Assembly (NCBI GenBank): GCA_035772785.1
Contig: JAOCPU010000003.1
Location: 496,001 to 560,000, forward strand
Length of the DNA stretch: 64,000 nt
Direction: 5' to 3'
Source: Phlebiopsis flavidoalba
Lineage: Eukaryota; Basidiomycota; Agaricomycetes; Polyporales; Phanerochaetaceae
A program made the position numbers and the translations under genes. Each line of letters opens with the position of its first letter. Position 1 is the first letter of the stretch. The notes under the pieces were generated by a model, which ran no database searches, had not been told where the DNA came from, and saw only the letters and a list, made by a program, of their open reading frames with translations. Positions 39,675 to 50,539 of the stretch are shown here, one piece after another.

Positions 39675-40429
39675 ATGTGCCCCACGCCCGGCTCGTCGTC
39701 ACGCCACATCTCCTCCTCGCCCCCGCGCGACACGCCCCTGTCCGGCTCGCCGCCGCACCCGCGGATAAACGGGGCCTCCACGCCGTCGATCCTCGACCGA
39801 CGACCACCACGGGCTCGGGGCAGCGCCGACGGCGCGCGGGCTCGCGGCGCTCTGGACCACAGCGCGCTGGCCGGACTCGCTCCTGCGGCGGTTGTCGTGG
39901 TGCGCTGCATGCACTTTCCGGGGGGCCTCGCTTCAACTTTGCGCTCTTCGGAGACTGGGACTGCACGTCTGAGGAGTGCTTTTTCATCGCGTTCATCGAG
40001 GCCCTCATCGCTGCTGCGTCCGCGGACCCTCAACGGCTAGCTGTGCCCATCTTCGCGGAAGATGCGGCAAGGGCGTGCCGATCATGTGGGGGGCCACCGG
40101 CGGCGGCAGCGCACCGCTTTTCTTCCACGAGCTCTTCGCCGCCCGCCTCCAAGGTGCAGAGTGCTCGCCCGCTGTATCGGGGGAGGACGAGAATGGAGTG
40201 TCCTACATCGGAGGGAGCCTCCGCTTCTTCAAACGCTCATCCCCCGTACGAGGTCTCCCTACTTTTCTTCTCGGACGAGCCCAATCCCCACTTAGTGTCT
40301 CCTTTTATTGAGACGCGCTCTTACCCACCTGCGGTTCTCGGCAGAAGAACGGTCAAGGACGGGCGTTGCAGGTTTGAGCGGCCGAGGTCCTGGAACCCCA
40401 CACAAAGTATTGTTGCCAGTCTCGTTTGA
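39675..40429 (+). CDS. Possible coding region, unknown protein
   Basis: A GC-rich stretch carries an unbroken 250-codon plus-strand frame starting at 39677 and a second open frame at 39675-40040. Inside the first, GPRFNFALFGDWDCTSEECF and FIAFIEALIAAASADPQRLA look like real protein, and a second frame gives GVPIMWGATGGGSAPLFFHE just downstream, as expected if the gene is broken by an indel near 40.07 kb. I do not recognise a family. The Pro/Arg-rich N-terminal part may be spurious. Antisense frames overlap it fully, as is usual in GC-rich DNA, so the call is weak. Confidence 0.3.
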
Positions 40430-42772
40430 GTCACACCCGACTTCCCGTCAGTGTGCTGCCTTGTTCCTGCTCGTTCACCAATGAGCAGTTGGCTTCCATT
40501 GTCTCCGATCATCCGAGTCAGGACGAAGACGGTTCATTTGAGCGTACTGAATCGTCTTCCTTTCGTTTTTTTTTTTTTGTGAGCGGTACGAGTTTCTGGG
40601 GTTGGACTTTGCACGCTCTTTTTTTTTTTGTGGGACTCTTCTGACGCCTGCTGACAAGCCTTTTTAGCGAACGACCTTGATATCGAACTGGTGTACGTTT
40701 TCTTCACCTGCCTTTGCGCCGCGGGCACTAAATGGCCTGAACTGTGGTCGCTAGAGGAATGCTGAGCGTTCTCAGAGAAGGGCCGGACAACGGCGGACGC
40801 GTGCATCATTGCTCCGTAGGCGCGAACACTCTACGGCATTCATAAGACTACAGCCGGACTGGGGCTCAAAGTGCGACCTATGATCGCTTTTTGAGCCTCG
40901 TTTGTCGGCAATGTTTGGTGTTTGTTCGAAAAAGTAGAGTCCGCTTAAGAAGGGCGACGTTGTTCTACATGACTTTGAGGACATCAGCACGTCGCTGCTT
41001 GTACGAGACCCTGTCTCGAACAACATATTGGTGCAGATTTGCGTGAGTCGGGGACTTGACTCGCGCGTGCGCTGTCAGGGATCCACGATGATCCTCATCG
41101 CTGTCTTTTTTAGTGCGTGTCCCATGCGCGACGCGTTGCCTTGCTGCAAGATACATTGAACGCAGCAAGAAGCTACGGTCTCACGTTTACCGGATATATC
41201 TTTGGGGGCTTGCTTTATTCGCGTCGTGGCGTGGTCATCTTGCGTGAGTTTGTCGCCAGTGGAGCTGATCGCCGCGCGCCAGAATCGACGCTGACCCACC
41301 TCTGACGACCGGTCCCCTCCTCCCCAGGGCCCCAAAACAGGGGCCCGTTTCGACGATCAGTCCACCCCGGCCTATTGCCATCCGCTTTTATTGGTGAGCA
41401 AAGGCACAAAGCGGGCGCTCTTTCTCCGACACGAGGGCTTTCCTTGTTGACGGTGCGCTGCTGGCCCTGGGTGGGGGGTGTCTCCGCAGACACGGCGTCG
41501 ATGCTGAGGGGACCTTATCTGCTGGCAGGGGCGCCTATCTCGGAGCGCAGTGGATTAAAAGTTTTCCTTTGGCCAGAGGAGGGAGCGACGGCCCCGCGAT
41601 GAGTATCAAAGAAGGCAGAGCTAGTTTGATGACATCAGCAGCGGCTGATTTCGACCGATCAGCTTGAGCATTTCTATAACTTACGTGCGGGACGAACGGG
41701 TAACAGCACAGCGTTACAATACTATATTTACGGGAAGATCAATCATGTCACGGTAACGGACGCTGCTCTGTACCTTATCATGGCCGGAGTTTTTGGGCCC
41801 ACGCGAGTCTGCTCTGAAAGCGTTGCTATAGCGCAACACATCACCCTATGTAGTACACCGAGTAATGAAATATTTTTTTTTTTGGAAGAAGTCGACAGCA
41901 CGAGAGCCTCCCCGGGTGCTGCCAGAAGACAGCTGCTGGTGCGAGCAGGTCACCGTACCGGAGGCCCATGGCATGCTGAGGAAATCGCGCCCTTTGTCAT
42001 GGCTTAAATATTGCGGAAATAGCCACCACGTCATATGGTGGGTTATACATGCCGGCACTTCTGGGACCCTGCACAGCCTGGCGGGACACTGTTGTACTGA
42101 TTACACTCGCCCTTGCCCCCCGAGCTCTCAAGATAGGCACCGGCAGCTGTACGTTCAGTTCACGAGCACGATTTAGTGGGCCTCCGAGCTCTCGTAAGAC
42201 CTGCTTGACACGATCTCAAACCGGCTGCAGTCAATCATCGGAGGCATTGCTGGACCTTTGTGATGGTTGTAGAGAGACGCCCATAAATATAAGCAGCCGC
42301 ACGTGGAGACCCTGAGACAAAGATCTTGGGACGACACAGGCACAGGCCAAAACGCTACTCGCGCCACCGTCCATCATACAAAACAATCACACTTCGGGAG
42401 CCGTGGGCCATGAGTAACTGCATTCATTGCCGGTTGTTGGTCGCATGAAGCCCAGTACCCCCCCCCCCCCCGGCGACGTTCCCGCCCCAGCCAGCGACGC
42501 TGTCGGGTTGCAGCGCTACCGGCCGCATTTGGATTTATATTGGTGTACGTGACCATGAATTAGAGTTGAATGACGTCTACCATTTGAGAGCAATGGAATG
42601 CAGTCTCGAACGGCTGGATGGAGGAGCGCCCCCCCCCTCCCCCCCCTCCGAACCCGAATTCGGGGTTAGCGTGTCCGTGTACGGAGGGTTTATGATGCAA
42701 ATTACGGCCTTCTCTACTTGCGTGAGACAATAGACGGATTTTGGCAGCCAGAGTTGGTTTATTAGCACTTCG
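40430..42772. other. Long region without recognised genes, homopolymer-rich
   Basis: About 2.3 kb with only short frames on both strands. It contains T runs at 40566-40578 and 40619-40629 and C-rich runs near 42.46 and 42.63 kb. I see no coding domain, terminal repeat or transposase fragment. Confidence 0.5.
42458..42648. repeat. Pair of poly-C tracts
   Basis: A run of 14 C (42458-42471) and an interrupted run of about 20 C with two single T breaks (42629-42648) lie just upstream of the homeodomain gene. The exact lengths are unreliable in an assembly with homopolymer errors. Confidence 0.75.
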
Positions 42773-44890
42773 ATGAAATTTCCGTTTGATCGAGCTGCTG
42801 CTGTCAGCTCGACTTCATACTCCATTCCCCCTCCTCCATTTCATTCCGGCCTTTTCGTCTCTCTCTGCTCGCACATCTCGCTCCTCTCTCGTCGTCGTCT
42901 AATATCCCGACCTACGCCTCGACACCGCCGCCATCCGGTGCCCTCATATAGCCCCTGGTCAGACTCACCGCCCTCGGCATCTGTATCGCTAAAAGACCCC
43001 CACCGTCTTGCACCAGCAGCCCTCGCCCTCGTCGTTCATACCACGACTCCAAGGACGAAGCCCAAGAAGCCCCGCCACCGCCATTCTGCGTTCCAGCTCG
43101 CGGCCCTGCACAACGAGCTCTATGACAAGGATGAGCACCCTTCCGCTCGAGGATCGAACCTCCGCTGGCAGAGCGGCTAGGCATGTCAGGTGCGATCTCC
43201 GCCTTGTTGCTTTGTTGTTATGGGCGGTCTGATAGTTTCTTTGTGCTCCCAGGGAGGTCAAGACCGTCAACGCCTGGTTCCAGAACAAGCGGGCGTCGAC
43301 CAAGAAAGCGGTCCAACAAGTCCTCGAGTGCGGCCGTCCCCGCGACAGCAGGCAGCAGCAGAGAGCCCGTGGGCAGCAGCCAGTACGACGACGAGCCGCA
43401 GCCGCCGCATCAACATAATGGACGACTGTTGTGTTTGGCGTCGGTGTCCGCGCCGCCCAGCGCAGCATCTCGGGACTACGACGACATGTCGGACGAAGAG
43501 CCGTATTGCAGAGCGGACATACGCGCCGATGGCGCAACAGCAGCGACAGCAGTCTGCGTTCTACGCCGGCAACCCGCTTAGCACCGACACCTGTTCGACA
43601 GCGAGACGAGCATGTCCGCGCAAGGGCCGGACACGACCAGTCTGCGGGGCAGACCGAGGAGCTCCGGAAGCTCTACGACGCGAACCCGCATCCGTTCCAA
43701 GAGGACGGAGCGCGAGCAGCTGGGCCACCGAATTGGAATGTGCGTTTGTCTTCTCTTTCCCACGTGGCGCAGAAGGGCGAGCTTACCTTTACCGTTGCAG
43801 GCGCTATCAGGCAGTGTTACCAACTGGTTCCAGAACCCAGCGCAGGCATCCGCCGAAAAAAAAAAGCGCCGAAAGGACGGACGAAAGGAAGCGTCTCTCG
43901 CCCGCGCCCGACCGCCCATCAAAGGAATCCGCCGCGCCCACGCCTTACTCGTCCTTACCCGCCCCTCGTCCAGCGTCGCCCCAACCCCTCGCTGGACCTG
44001 TCTCCGCCGACGACAAGGGCCACCCCTCGCTCCGCCGCGCATTGACGGCCTTCCGCGCCCCTCACGCCTGCGCCTGCTCGCCCCAGCGCCCATTGTCCCT
44101 ACATGGACAGCCCGCGCGTCCTCGCCCCCCGTACTAGCCCTCCGGCAAGCCCCGCCCGAACGGCCTTCCTCGCGTCAGCAGTCGCTCGCGCCGCACCAAC
44201 GGCCCGAGCATTAACCCAAGCCACACGCCAGGCGCTACAATAGGAACCGCGCACTTTCTGTCCACACCCTTGGCACGCCCCCACACAGACCCGCCGTCGA
44301 TCCAGGAGAGCGGGCGCGCTCGCGCTCGAGATCAACATGGACGTTCGGCAAGGTCACCAACTGGGGTCCGGGTGGCAACCTGCCGCCAGTCGTGCGCGTC
44401 CAAGCGCACTAAGCGCAACGGCGTCCTTGCTCCGTACGACGAGGTCCGACTGACATTGAGTCGACGAGCTTACAAACAGCGCGTCGCCGCGCCGTCCTCG
44501 CCGCGAGGTGCTCGCCCGTCGAGCTCCGGCCCGCCGAGGGACTACCATGCTCACAGACAGCCGCTCCCGCTACAAGCTCGAGCCCGAGGAGAAAGCACGC
44601 GCGCATGTACACGCATCCGTCCAACTCGCGCTCCTCGGATATGGCCAGCGAGGAGGACTTTCAGGGGGGGGGGGGAGGCGGTCACGCCCGCGCCTGTGTA
44701 CTCGCGTTACCCGCCGTGCCGCCGTCGCAGCCACGTCACGAAGTTCGTCGATGCGTTGTGCCGCAGCCGCGCCGAGACTCGCGCGCCCATGGAGGTGCTT
44801 CTCCGCGGTGGAGACGACCGGCGTGAAGCTCGACGACGGCGGGCAGCCATCCTCCTAAATTTTTCAAACAGCAGCCGTTTCGCCGGTTAA
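42773..44890 (+). CDS. Multi-homeodomain transcription factor (two clear, third probable)
   Basis: The gene encodes at least two TALE-unlike homeodomains in one protein. HD1 (about 43.05-43.31 kb) reads KPKKPRHRHSAFQLAALNEL, YDKDEHP, an AERLGM helix, then EVKTVNAWFQNKRASTKK. HD2 (about 43.63-43.86 kb) reads DQSAGQTEELRKLYDANPHP, EREQLGHRIGM, then VTNWFQNQR with KKKKRRKDGRKE. A probable HD3 (about 44.23-44.42 kb) shows RRYNRNR, DPPSIQER, ALALEINMDVGKVTNW and a basic CRQSCASKRTKRN end. Both HD1 and HD2 are split by a phase-2 intron inside the Met codon just before helix 3 (43185-43252 and 43740-43800). Between the domains are Pro/Ser-rich linkers. Frameshifts are needed in each domain, and a G-run at 44664-44675 interrupts the tail. 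The start is uncertain: ATG 42773 is the only upstream Met in the HD1 frame. The stop is near 44.86-44.89 kb. Confidence 0.8.
42812..42905 (+). promoter_or_regulatory. CT-rich tract before/at the homeodomain gene start
   Basis: A block rich in C and T (CATTCCCCCTCCTCCATTTC, then GTCTCTCTCTGCTCG) precedes the first homeodomain. It resembles the pyrimidine blocks of fungal promoters or 5' leaders, which raises doubt about the ATG at 42773 that lies before it. Confidence 0.35.
44664..44675. repeat. Poly-G tract within the homeodomain gene
   Basis: Twelve consecutive G residues lie in the 3' part of the homeodomain gene. The reading frame downstream depends on the true length of this run. Confidence 0.8.
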
Positions 44891-46000
44891 ATTTTGCTTA
44901 AAAGTAATGTGCGTATGCGTCCCCCGCCACATATTGCAGAAAGAAGATGATAGCCCGTGATTGTCGCCTGTGCAGACCTTGTATAATCCGACTTCTTGAT
45001 GAAACCGAAGGCCTTTCTACTTACCATATGCCATGCGCATAACACACGCTTAGTCTCATTCGACCCGGTTTCCCACTCGTCTCTCCCCCCCGCAAGCTGT
45101 ATGTTCGCTGCATCCACGCAAGCCCAGGAATTCTCCCACACGGCGCTCACACAAGTTCGTGTATGCACTTATTTTTATTATGTATAACGAAGAGAGATGT
45201 TCTTCTGCCACCCGCGCATCGCCACCGCTTTTTTTGCCTGCATGTTGTTAAACCAATGACATTCGAATTCGCCTTATTGCGCGGCAACGCTTCCCACACC
45301 CCTACACCACACTTTCTCTGTTGTGTTTTCGTTCTCCGAACGGTTAATCTATCGACTCGTCAGACTTCTCCGTACCATAGCTTTACCGACGAATATCCCA
45401 CGGAGCATTTACGCCTCTGAGCGTCCTAGTACTCTCTATATTTATGGAACCCGAGCCTCGTGCTGTTAACATAACGATGCCCGCTGTAACACGCACCCCC
45501 CGGAACTCCCTTTATAACAATACTCTGCAATTATTGCTTGTTTCGGACGTCTCGGTGGTGGTTCGCCGTGTGTGCGTAATTTTTAGGTTCGTTGGGATAG
45601 CTTGGATTTTTCCGAGCTGCTGCGCTCTACTCCCATCTTCCGAGCCTCCGACAGAGGAATGTGTTTGTTCGGATACAGACGGAGGCCGTCCATGGATAGC
45701 TGCACAACCTTGTACAGAACGCTGTTCTCATCATTCATGTACAGCGTTAGGGATGCTGTAATACAGATGGCAATCAGCAGGCTCGGACAGCCCCGGTGAG
45801 TCTCTTTCGTCCTGGTCGGATCGCAGCAGACATTGGCGAACTCTATCAGTCATTTATGATGAGTGATGCCACCTATAATTGACATCTGACAACATCTTTC
45901 GGAACTCACCTCACATTCGTGAATGCACCACCCGCATAAGGGTCCGTCAATCTCCTCTTTGTAAACGGTTCCAACAAGTTTCACTCACCCATTCTGTCCC
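44891..46000. other. Intergenic region before the F-box cluster
   Basis: About 1.1 kb with short frames only. A plus-strand stretch at 45.44-45.80 kb is partly open in two frames but has no recognisable domain; it could be a remnant or the 5' part of the next gene. Confidence 0.45.
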
Positions 46001-47670
46001 ATGCACCAGCATGCACTACCTCCGCAAAAGGCATGCCCCAGCAGATTTAGCTATCGCCCAGCCGCAATCAAAGGTCCGATTCCATCCCCGCCGCCGCCCG
46101 CCACCGCCGGCCCGCCCCCGACGCACGGAGGCGGCCCGCGTCCTGGGCGCACGCCCCCGACATCCTGCTCATCCAGCTCTTCGAGCACGGCGCCCCGCGC
46201 CGCGCTACACGACCCAGGCCTGCCCCTTCGCCGTGCGCGCAAGCCACGTCTGCCAGGTCCTGGCGCGCCGCCGCGCTCGCGTCCGCCCGGCGTGTGGGGC
46301 GTGCATGCCGTGTGCACCCGCGCCGCCCCGGGCTTGCGCCTGCGCTGCTGGCGCACGCGCGGGCGGCCACGTCCCCGCTCGCGCTGTGCGTGCACCTGCG
46401 CGATGTGCGCGGCGCGGACGCGACGCTTGCGCTTGTCCTGCGCGAGCACGCGCCGGATATGGAGGCTGTGTCTCTGCGGTGCGCAGGGCAACCCCGCGGT
46501 GTGTTTGTGTTTGTTGTGGGCCTGCGGCCGGCTGCCTGCGCTCCCGCGGCTTGTGCGGTTCGAGCTGCGCGCCGCGTCAAGAATACGCGCGGCGAGTTTC
46601 TTGGGCACCTCCCGCATGTGCTCGACGAGGCTCCGCCGGCGGAGCTCGCGAGTGTGTCGCCCCTCCGTGGGGTGTTTTTCGAAGTACCATTCAGGTGATG
46701 CTGGCGTGGGTTGACAAGTACCTGACTCTCGCTGATCTGCCGCGGCGAATGGCCGCTACCGCCGTCACTTTTACACTTGCCCACCTTGTCCGCGACCTCC
46801 TCGCTGTGCGTCACCTGGCCTGGTCTACCTCAGCTTGGACGGCGTCTTTCCTGGTCCTCACCAGCAAGATCGAATATGGCACGATCGAGCTCCCAAGTCT
46901 GCAACACCCTGGAAGTCGTCCTGAACCCCCCGCGTCGTGCTCTTTATTACCCAGCTTTTTCGAAATCGTTCTGCACCCAACCTCGACACGCTCGCGTTTC
47001 GAAAGCCCACTCGTGCCCCCACAAACTGGGAAGGCTTCGAGGACGCCCTCCCAAAGGGCCCTCCATCCTCGCCGAAACGACCTTCTCACGACCATCATAC
47101 GCACGCGCTGCGATCTCACAGCAACTAAGGCGGGGACGTCCGACCCACTCGCAAACACCGACACACCCCCCGCGCTCTTGCCAGTGCTTCCCCCAGCTCG
47201 AATACCATCACGCTCAATCCGCGCCACGCCGACCGCCTCGCGCTGCGGCCCCTGCGCGCGTAGGCTCGCCTGGCCCGCCGCGTGGCCGCGCCTGCAGCTG
47301 CTCACGCGTGGGCGCGCGCCGTTCGACTCGGGGACGACGACGAGACCACGGACGGGATCGACGACGTGCTCGAGTTCCTGGGCAGCCTCCGCCTGTCGGT
47401 CCCGGGCTCCCGTTTGAGGTTCTGGCAGGAGTGTGTCGGCTATGGATCCCGGGTGCGGCTTCGGGAGTTCTGTTCTGCTGGGGTTGCCTATGTGCGAAAC
47501 TCCGGGGCGGGCTCGATGGCGGGGTTGTTCACCTCGTTGTTGCCGGTTATAAAAAGCTTCCCACGCGAGTCATCATCGTCAAGCTCGGGGCCATCGAGGG
47601 CAAGTATGACCCTTTCTGTACATCACGGTCCCGTATACATACGTGAGTTGATGATTGTCATCGTGTGATG
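46001..47670 (+). CDS. F-box-like protein, copy 1 of a tandem group
   Basis: F-box-like proteins of this fungal type link targets to SCF ubiquitin ligases. In this visibly GC-rich segment the F-box-like motif reads HAPDILLIQLFEHGAP at about 46.16-46.19 kb, then LPFAVRASHVCQVLARR/AWRAAALASARVWGVHAVC by frame, matching the pattern VCQ-WR-IAL-SVWS seen in the two downstream copies. Next comes LALCVHLRDVRGADATLALV, LREHAPDMEAVSLRC and a GRLPALPRLVRFELR segment, leucine-rich repeat-like in spacing. The rest to 47.67 kb is leucine-rich with DVLEFLGSLRLSVPGSRLRF near 47.37 kb. Frames change at least five times, so neither the start nor the stop is firm. The F-box call rests on similarity to copies 2 and 3. 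Confidence 0.55.
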
Positions 47671-47905
47671 CATCTGCCGGGCTGCTGTATCAACCCGTCG
47701 TACTCACGACTCACTGTATTTCTGTAGATGAACAGAACGTTTTTGTTGCGCTGCGACCATTTATTACACCACTATGTTTGATGGATATAGGCAACTCTCT
47801 CTTACCGGTTCTCATCCCAGGGTACGTAACGTACTTTGGAGCCTTTGTCATGTACTCATTTTCATGTTGTGCAGGGTAGGCTCAGCGTGTCGCCAGTTGC
47901 TAGTC
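47671..47905. other. Spacer between F-box-like copies 1 and 2
   Basis: A short, less GC-rich spacer; it probably holds the 3' end of copy 1 and the promoter of copy 2. Confidence 0.4.
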
Positions 47906-49194
47906 ATGAGTCCTCTCGAAGATAACCAGGACTTGGACCACGCTCCCCGAACCAATCCTATAATCCGACTGTTCGAGTGCGGAAGCTTACGCCACCTTAC
48001 AAGACACAAGCCTCCCTTTCGCAGTCCTCGTCACCCGTGTCTGCAAAACGCATGGAGAAGCATAGCTCTTCTCGCTCCCTCCGTGTGGAGCGCAATCCCA
48101 GTTTACCCCAATCGGCCACATATCACAGAGCTCTTCCTGTCCTGTGCCGGTCCCAAGCAGTCCCCTCAGCATTTGTCTGCATACCAAGGGAAAGCGCTGG
48201 GCTCCCAACCATCTTGAACGGATCCTGGAGCATGCGGCGCGTGTGAAGAGGTTATGTGTGCGGGCTCACCGCGGACCGGTATTCGGCGATGGCGCCTTCC
48301 AGTTGCTTTCGAGGCCGAATTGTCTGCCTGCTTTAGAACACCTAGAGCTCGTGTCTCTATGGCCTCAGGGGGTCGACGACGGACGATTGCTGCCAATAAA
48401 CGTCGGGCGCAAAACGTCATTGAAGAGTCTGGTTCTCCATCGTGTCAACTTTCACGACCGGTCTCGTGTCATGAAAGGCCTGACGCGGCTCACTTGGGCG
48501 ATTCCGGTGGCACTACACCCTCCCGCTCTCATATGCGTCCCTGCGCGGCGTAGCACTATCCTGTCCCTCGCTCGAACATCTCAAATTAGACGCAGTCTTC
48601 CCGATCCTCACAAACCACTTCCCCTACCCAAAAAACTGCACTTTCCCAAACTAGAAACCCCTCGAACTAACAATGGACCGCGCCCCGCTCGCCGAAAAAA
48701 GCCCTCGCCAACGACCCGGCCCTACCTCTCCGACTACCTCTCACCTCTTCTGCACGCCCGCCCTGCACACCTTCGCCTTCAGCAGCACCTGGCACGCCGC
48801 CTGGACGCACCTCTGGCGCGCGCTCCCCGTCGCGAACCAGACCCTCGCCACCATCCGCACGCTGCGCCTCGCCGCGCCAGCGGCAGACACAGCGCTCCCC
48901 GACGCCGCGCCCGGGCTGTACGCCGCGTTCCCGGAGCTGCGCGTCCTCGCTCTCCCCCGCCGCGCACGCGCGCGGGCTCCTGCGCCCGTGGATCGCGCTG
49001 CTCGCCGCGGACGCGGACGAGGGGTTTGTGGGGTGGCCGCGGCTCGAGCTGCTGGCGCTCGCGGCGGCGTGTGTGAGGACGACGAGGTCAGAGAGGATGT
49101 GGACCTCGTGGGGGCTCTGCGAGGGGCGCGGGGGGCGGGGTTTGAGGTGTTTTGGGACGTCGGAGGCGGGGGCGGAGGCGGAGGCGGGGTGTGA
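47906..49194 (+). CDS. F-box-like protein, copy 2
   Basis: The likely start at 47906 gives MSPLEDNQDLDHAPRTNPII. The F-box-like region then reads IIRLFECGS, TLQDTSLPFAVLVTRVC and KTWRSIALLAPSVWSAIPVY by switching frame, and continues PNRPHITELFLSCAGPKQSP, SLSICIP, HLERILEHAARVKRLCVRAH and LPALEHLELVSLWPQGVDDG. This follows the same order as copy 3: WR-A--SPSVWS-IPV, H-TE-FL--AG, SLSIC, L-HARRVKKL. The 3' half (48.7-49.19 kb) is strongly GC-rich with LRR-like FPELRVLALPRR and ends in a Gly-rich stretch. Frames shift several times. Confidence 0.65.
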
Positions 49195-49343
49195 TCCGGG
49201 ATCTGATGTGTGGCGGGCGATCAGATTGGTTCCGCGCGTATTTATGCCGTCGGGCGTCGGGGGTTGTTAGACAGCTCCGCTGGCCGCGCTCTGCCTTTGG
49301 GAGACCGGGAGTTGGGTCCTTCTTGGGACGCCTACGTTTAGGT

Positions 49344-49377
49344 GTTGAACGTTGAACGTTGAACGTTGAACGTTGAA
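49344..49377. repeat. Perfect heptamer tandem repeat (GTTGAAC), about 4.9 copies
   Basis: Four complete GTTGAAC units (49344-49371) and six bases of a fifth follow head to tail without a mismatch. The unit read on the other strand is GTTCAAC. It lies about 150 bases past the end of F-box-like copy 2. Confidence 0.95.
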
Positions 49378-49854
49378 TCCTTGTGTTTCTCTGACGGGGC
49401 TTGGGCTTGCCTCGAAGTGAACATTCCCGCGAACAGCCTTGTCTTCTGGGTACATGTGAGTTTGTGATTGTCGTTGTGCGTCGTGCTAATGTACGATTCG
49501 TTGGTTAGCACTCGGATTACGTTCGTGTCTGTCTGACCCTGGCAAGCACGGACCAATAGGAAACCCTTTCGTTACAGATCCGTCAAGGTCTGGTGGCTAT
49601 ACCTACTTCAAGGTACATAACAATCATGTCCTGGCCGGTCACATATTCATCATGATTAAACCTCAAGTGACCTCGAAACTCTGCGACTCGGATGAACGAA
49701 CACTCTCGTTCCAGTTCATTCAACGGTTAAGAAGGATGATATCTCGATGCTTCTCCTGTACTATACGACACCTCGTCGCAGTTGCGACGCCCCTCCACTA
49801 GCCTTGTACAAGGAAAGCAATGATCCGATTTCTTTCCTTTCGGGCTCCAGAGCT

Positions 49855-49876
49855 AAAAAAAAAAAAAAAAACCCCC
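49855..49876. repeat. Poly-A run followed by poly-C
   Basis: Seventeen A residues are followed directly by five C. It may be a simple sequence or an assembly weak point. I see no sign of a retrocopy beside it. Confidence 0.7.
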
Positions 49877-50539
49877 ATTTATACTAGTCTTCGGGGACTG
49901 GCTGGCTGCAAGTCTCGTCCCTTGCTTCTTCGCATATAAAGCAATGCGAGACTGCGCAAGAAGATATAAATGACTCTTTGTATGTCATTGCAAACTGGGG
50001 AGGCCGTGCACATTACAGCTCAGGATGCCAATGGCTGCGTACCGTTTGCCGCCTCATTCCTGTGAGGAGGATCAATTCAAGGGTATTTATGGTCGCGAGG
50101 TGGCATGTACTCACTCGAGAACTCCCTCTCTACGCATCTGCTAGTGTCATAGACTCGACAGATTCGCACCGCGCCCGCCCACAACTTGATCTAGCATCTC
50201 AAGCATAGCGATCATCTATAGCTAAGGTGCGGGATTGTCTTGTAAGAAGCGATTAATGACCACTGTTAACACTTTACAAAGCTACTAACAGTTGGCCAAC
50301 ATCCATTGGGGTGTACATCTTTGATTTTGATTCTATCACCTCAAACCGGCGGCGACCGTCAGCTCTATCACCAAGCTGTGGCCCGTATATCCACTCATAT
50401 CATGCGGCCTCTTCCACCTCTCCCAGCTCCGAAGGGTTGCCCTCCGTTCGTTCGCCCATTCAAGTGAGTAGAAACGTCGATCCGTCGCGCGGCCGACCGA
50501 GCTGACTCCACAAACATAGAAGACCTCCCATGTCCAGAA

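Larger units (their letters stand above)
49195..50539. other. Spacer between F-box-like copies 2 and 3
   Basis: About 1.3 kb, markedly less GC-rich than the gene before it. It contains the GTTGAAC heptamer repeat and a long A run followed by C. The short frame near 49.98-50.2 kb has no recognisable domain. Confidence 0.5.

Noticed and set aside
43190..44137. Unbroken 315-codon plus-strand frame across the homeodomain gene
   Set aside because: The frame leaves HD1 after its first part and passes through HD2 only in pieces. It reads through the two introns that give sensible homeodomains when removed.
45879..47417. Unbroken 512-codon plus-strand frame, the longest in the window
   Set aside because: It lies in strongly GC-rich DNA where stops are rare. 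Its Arg/Pro/Ala-rich translation drops the F-box-like and leucine-rich pieces that appear in the two other frames, so most of it is a shadow of F-box-like copy 1.
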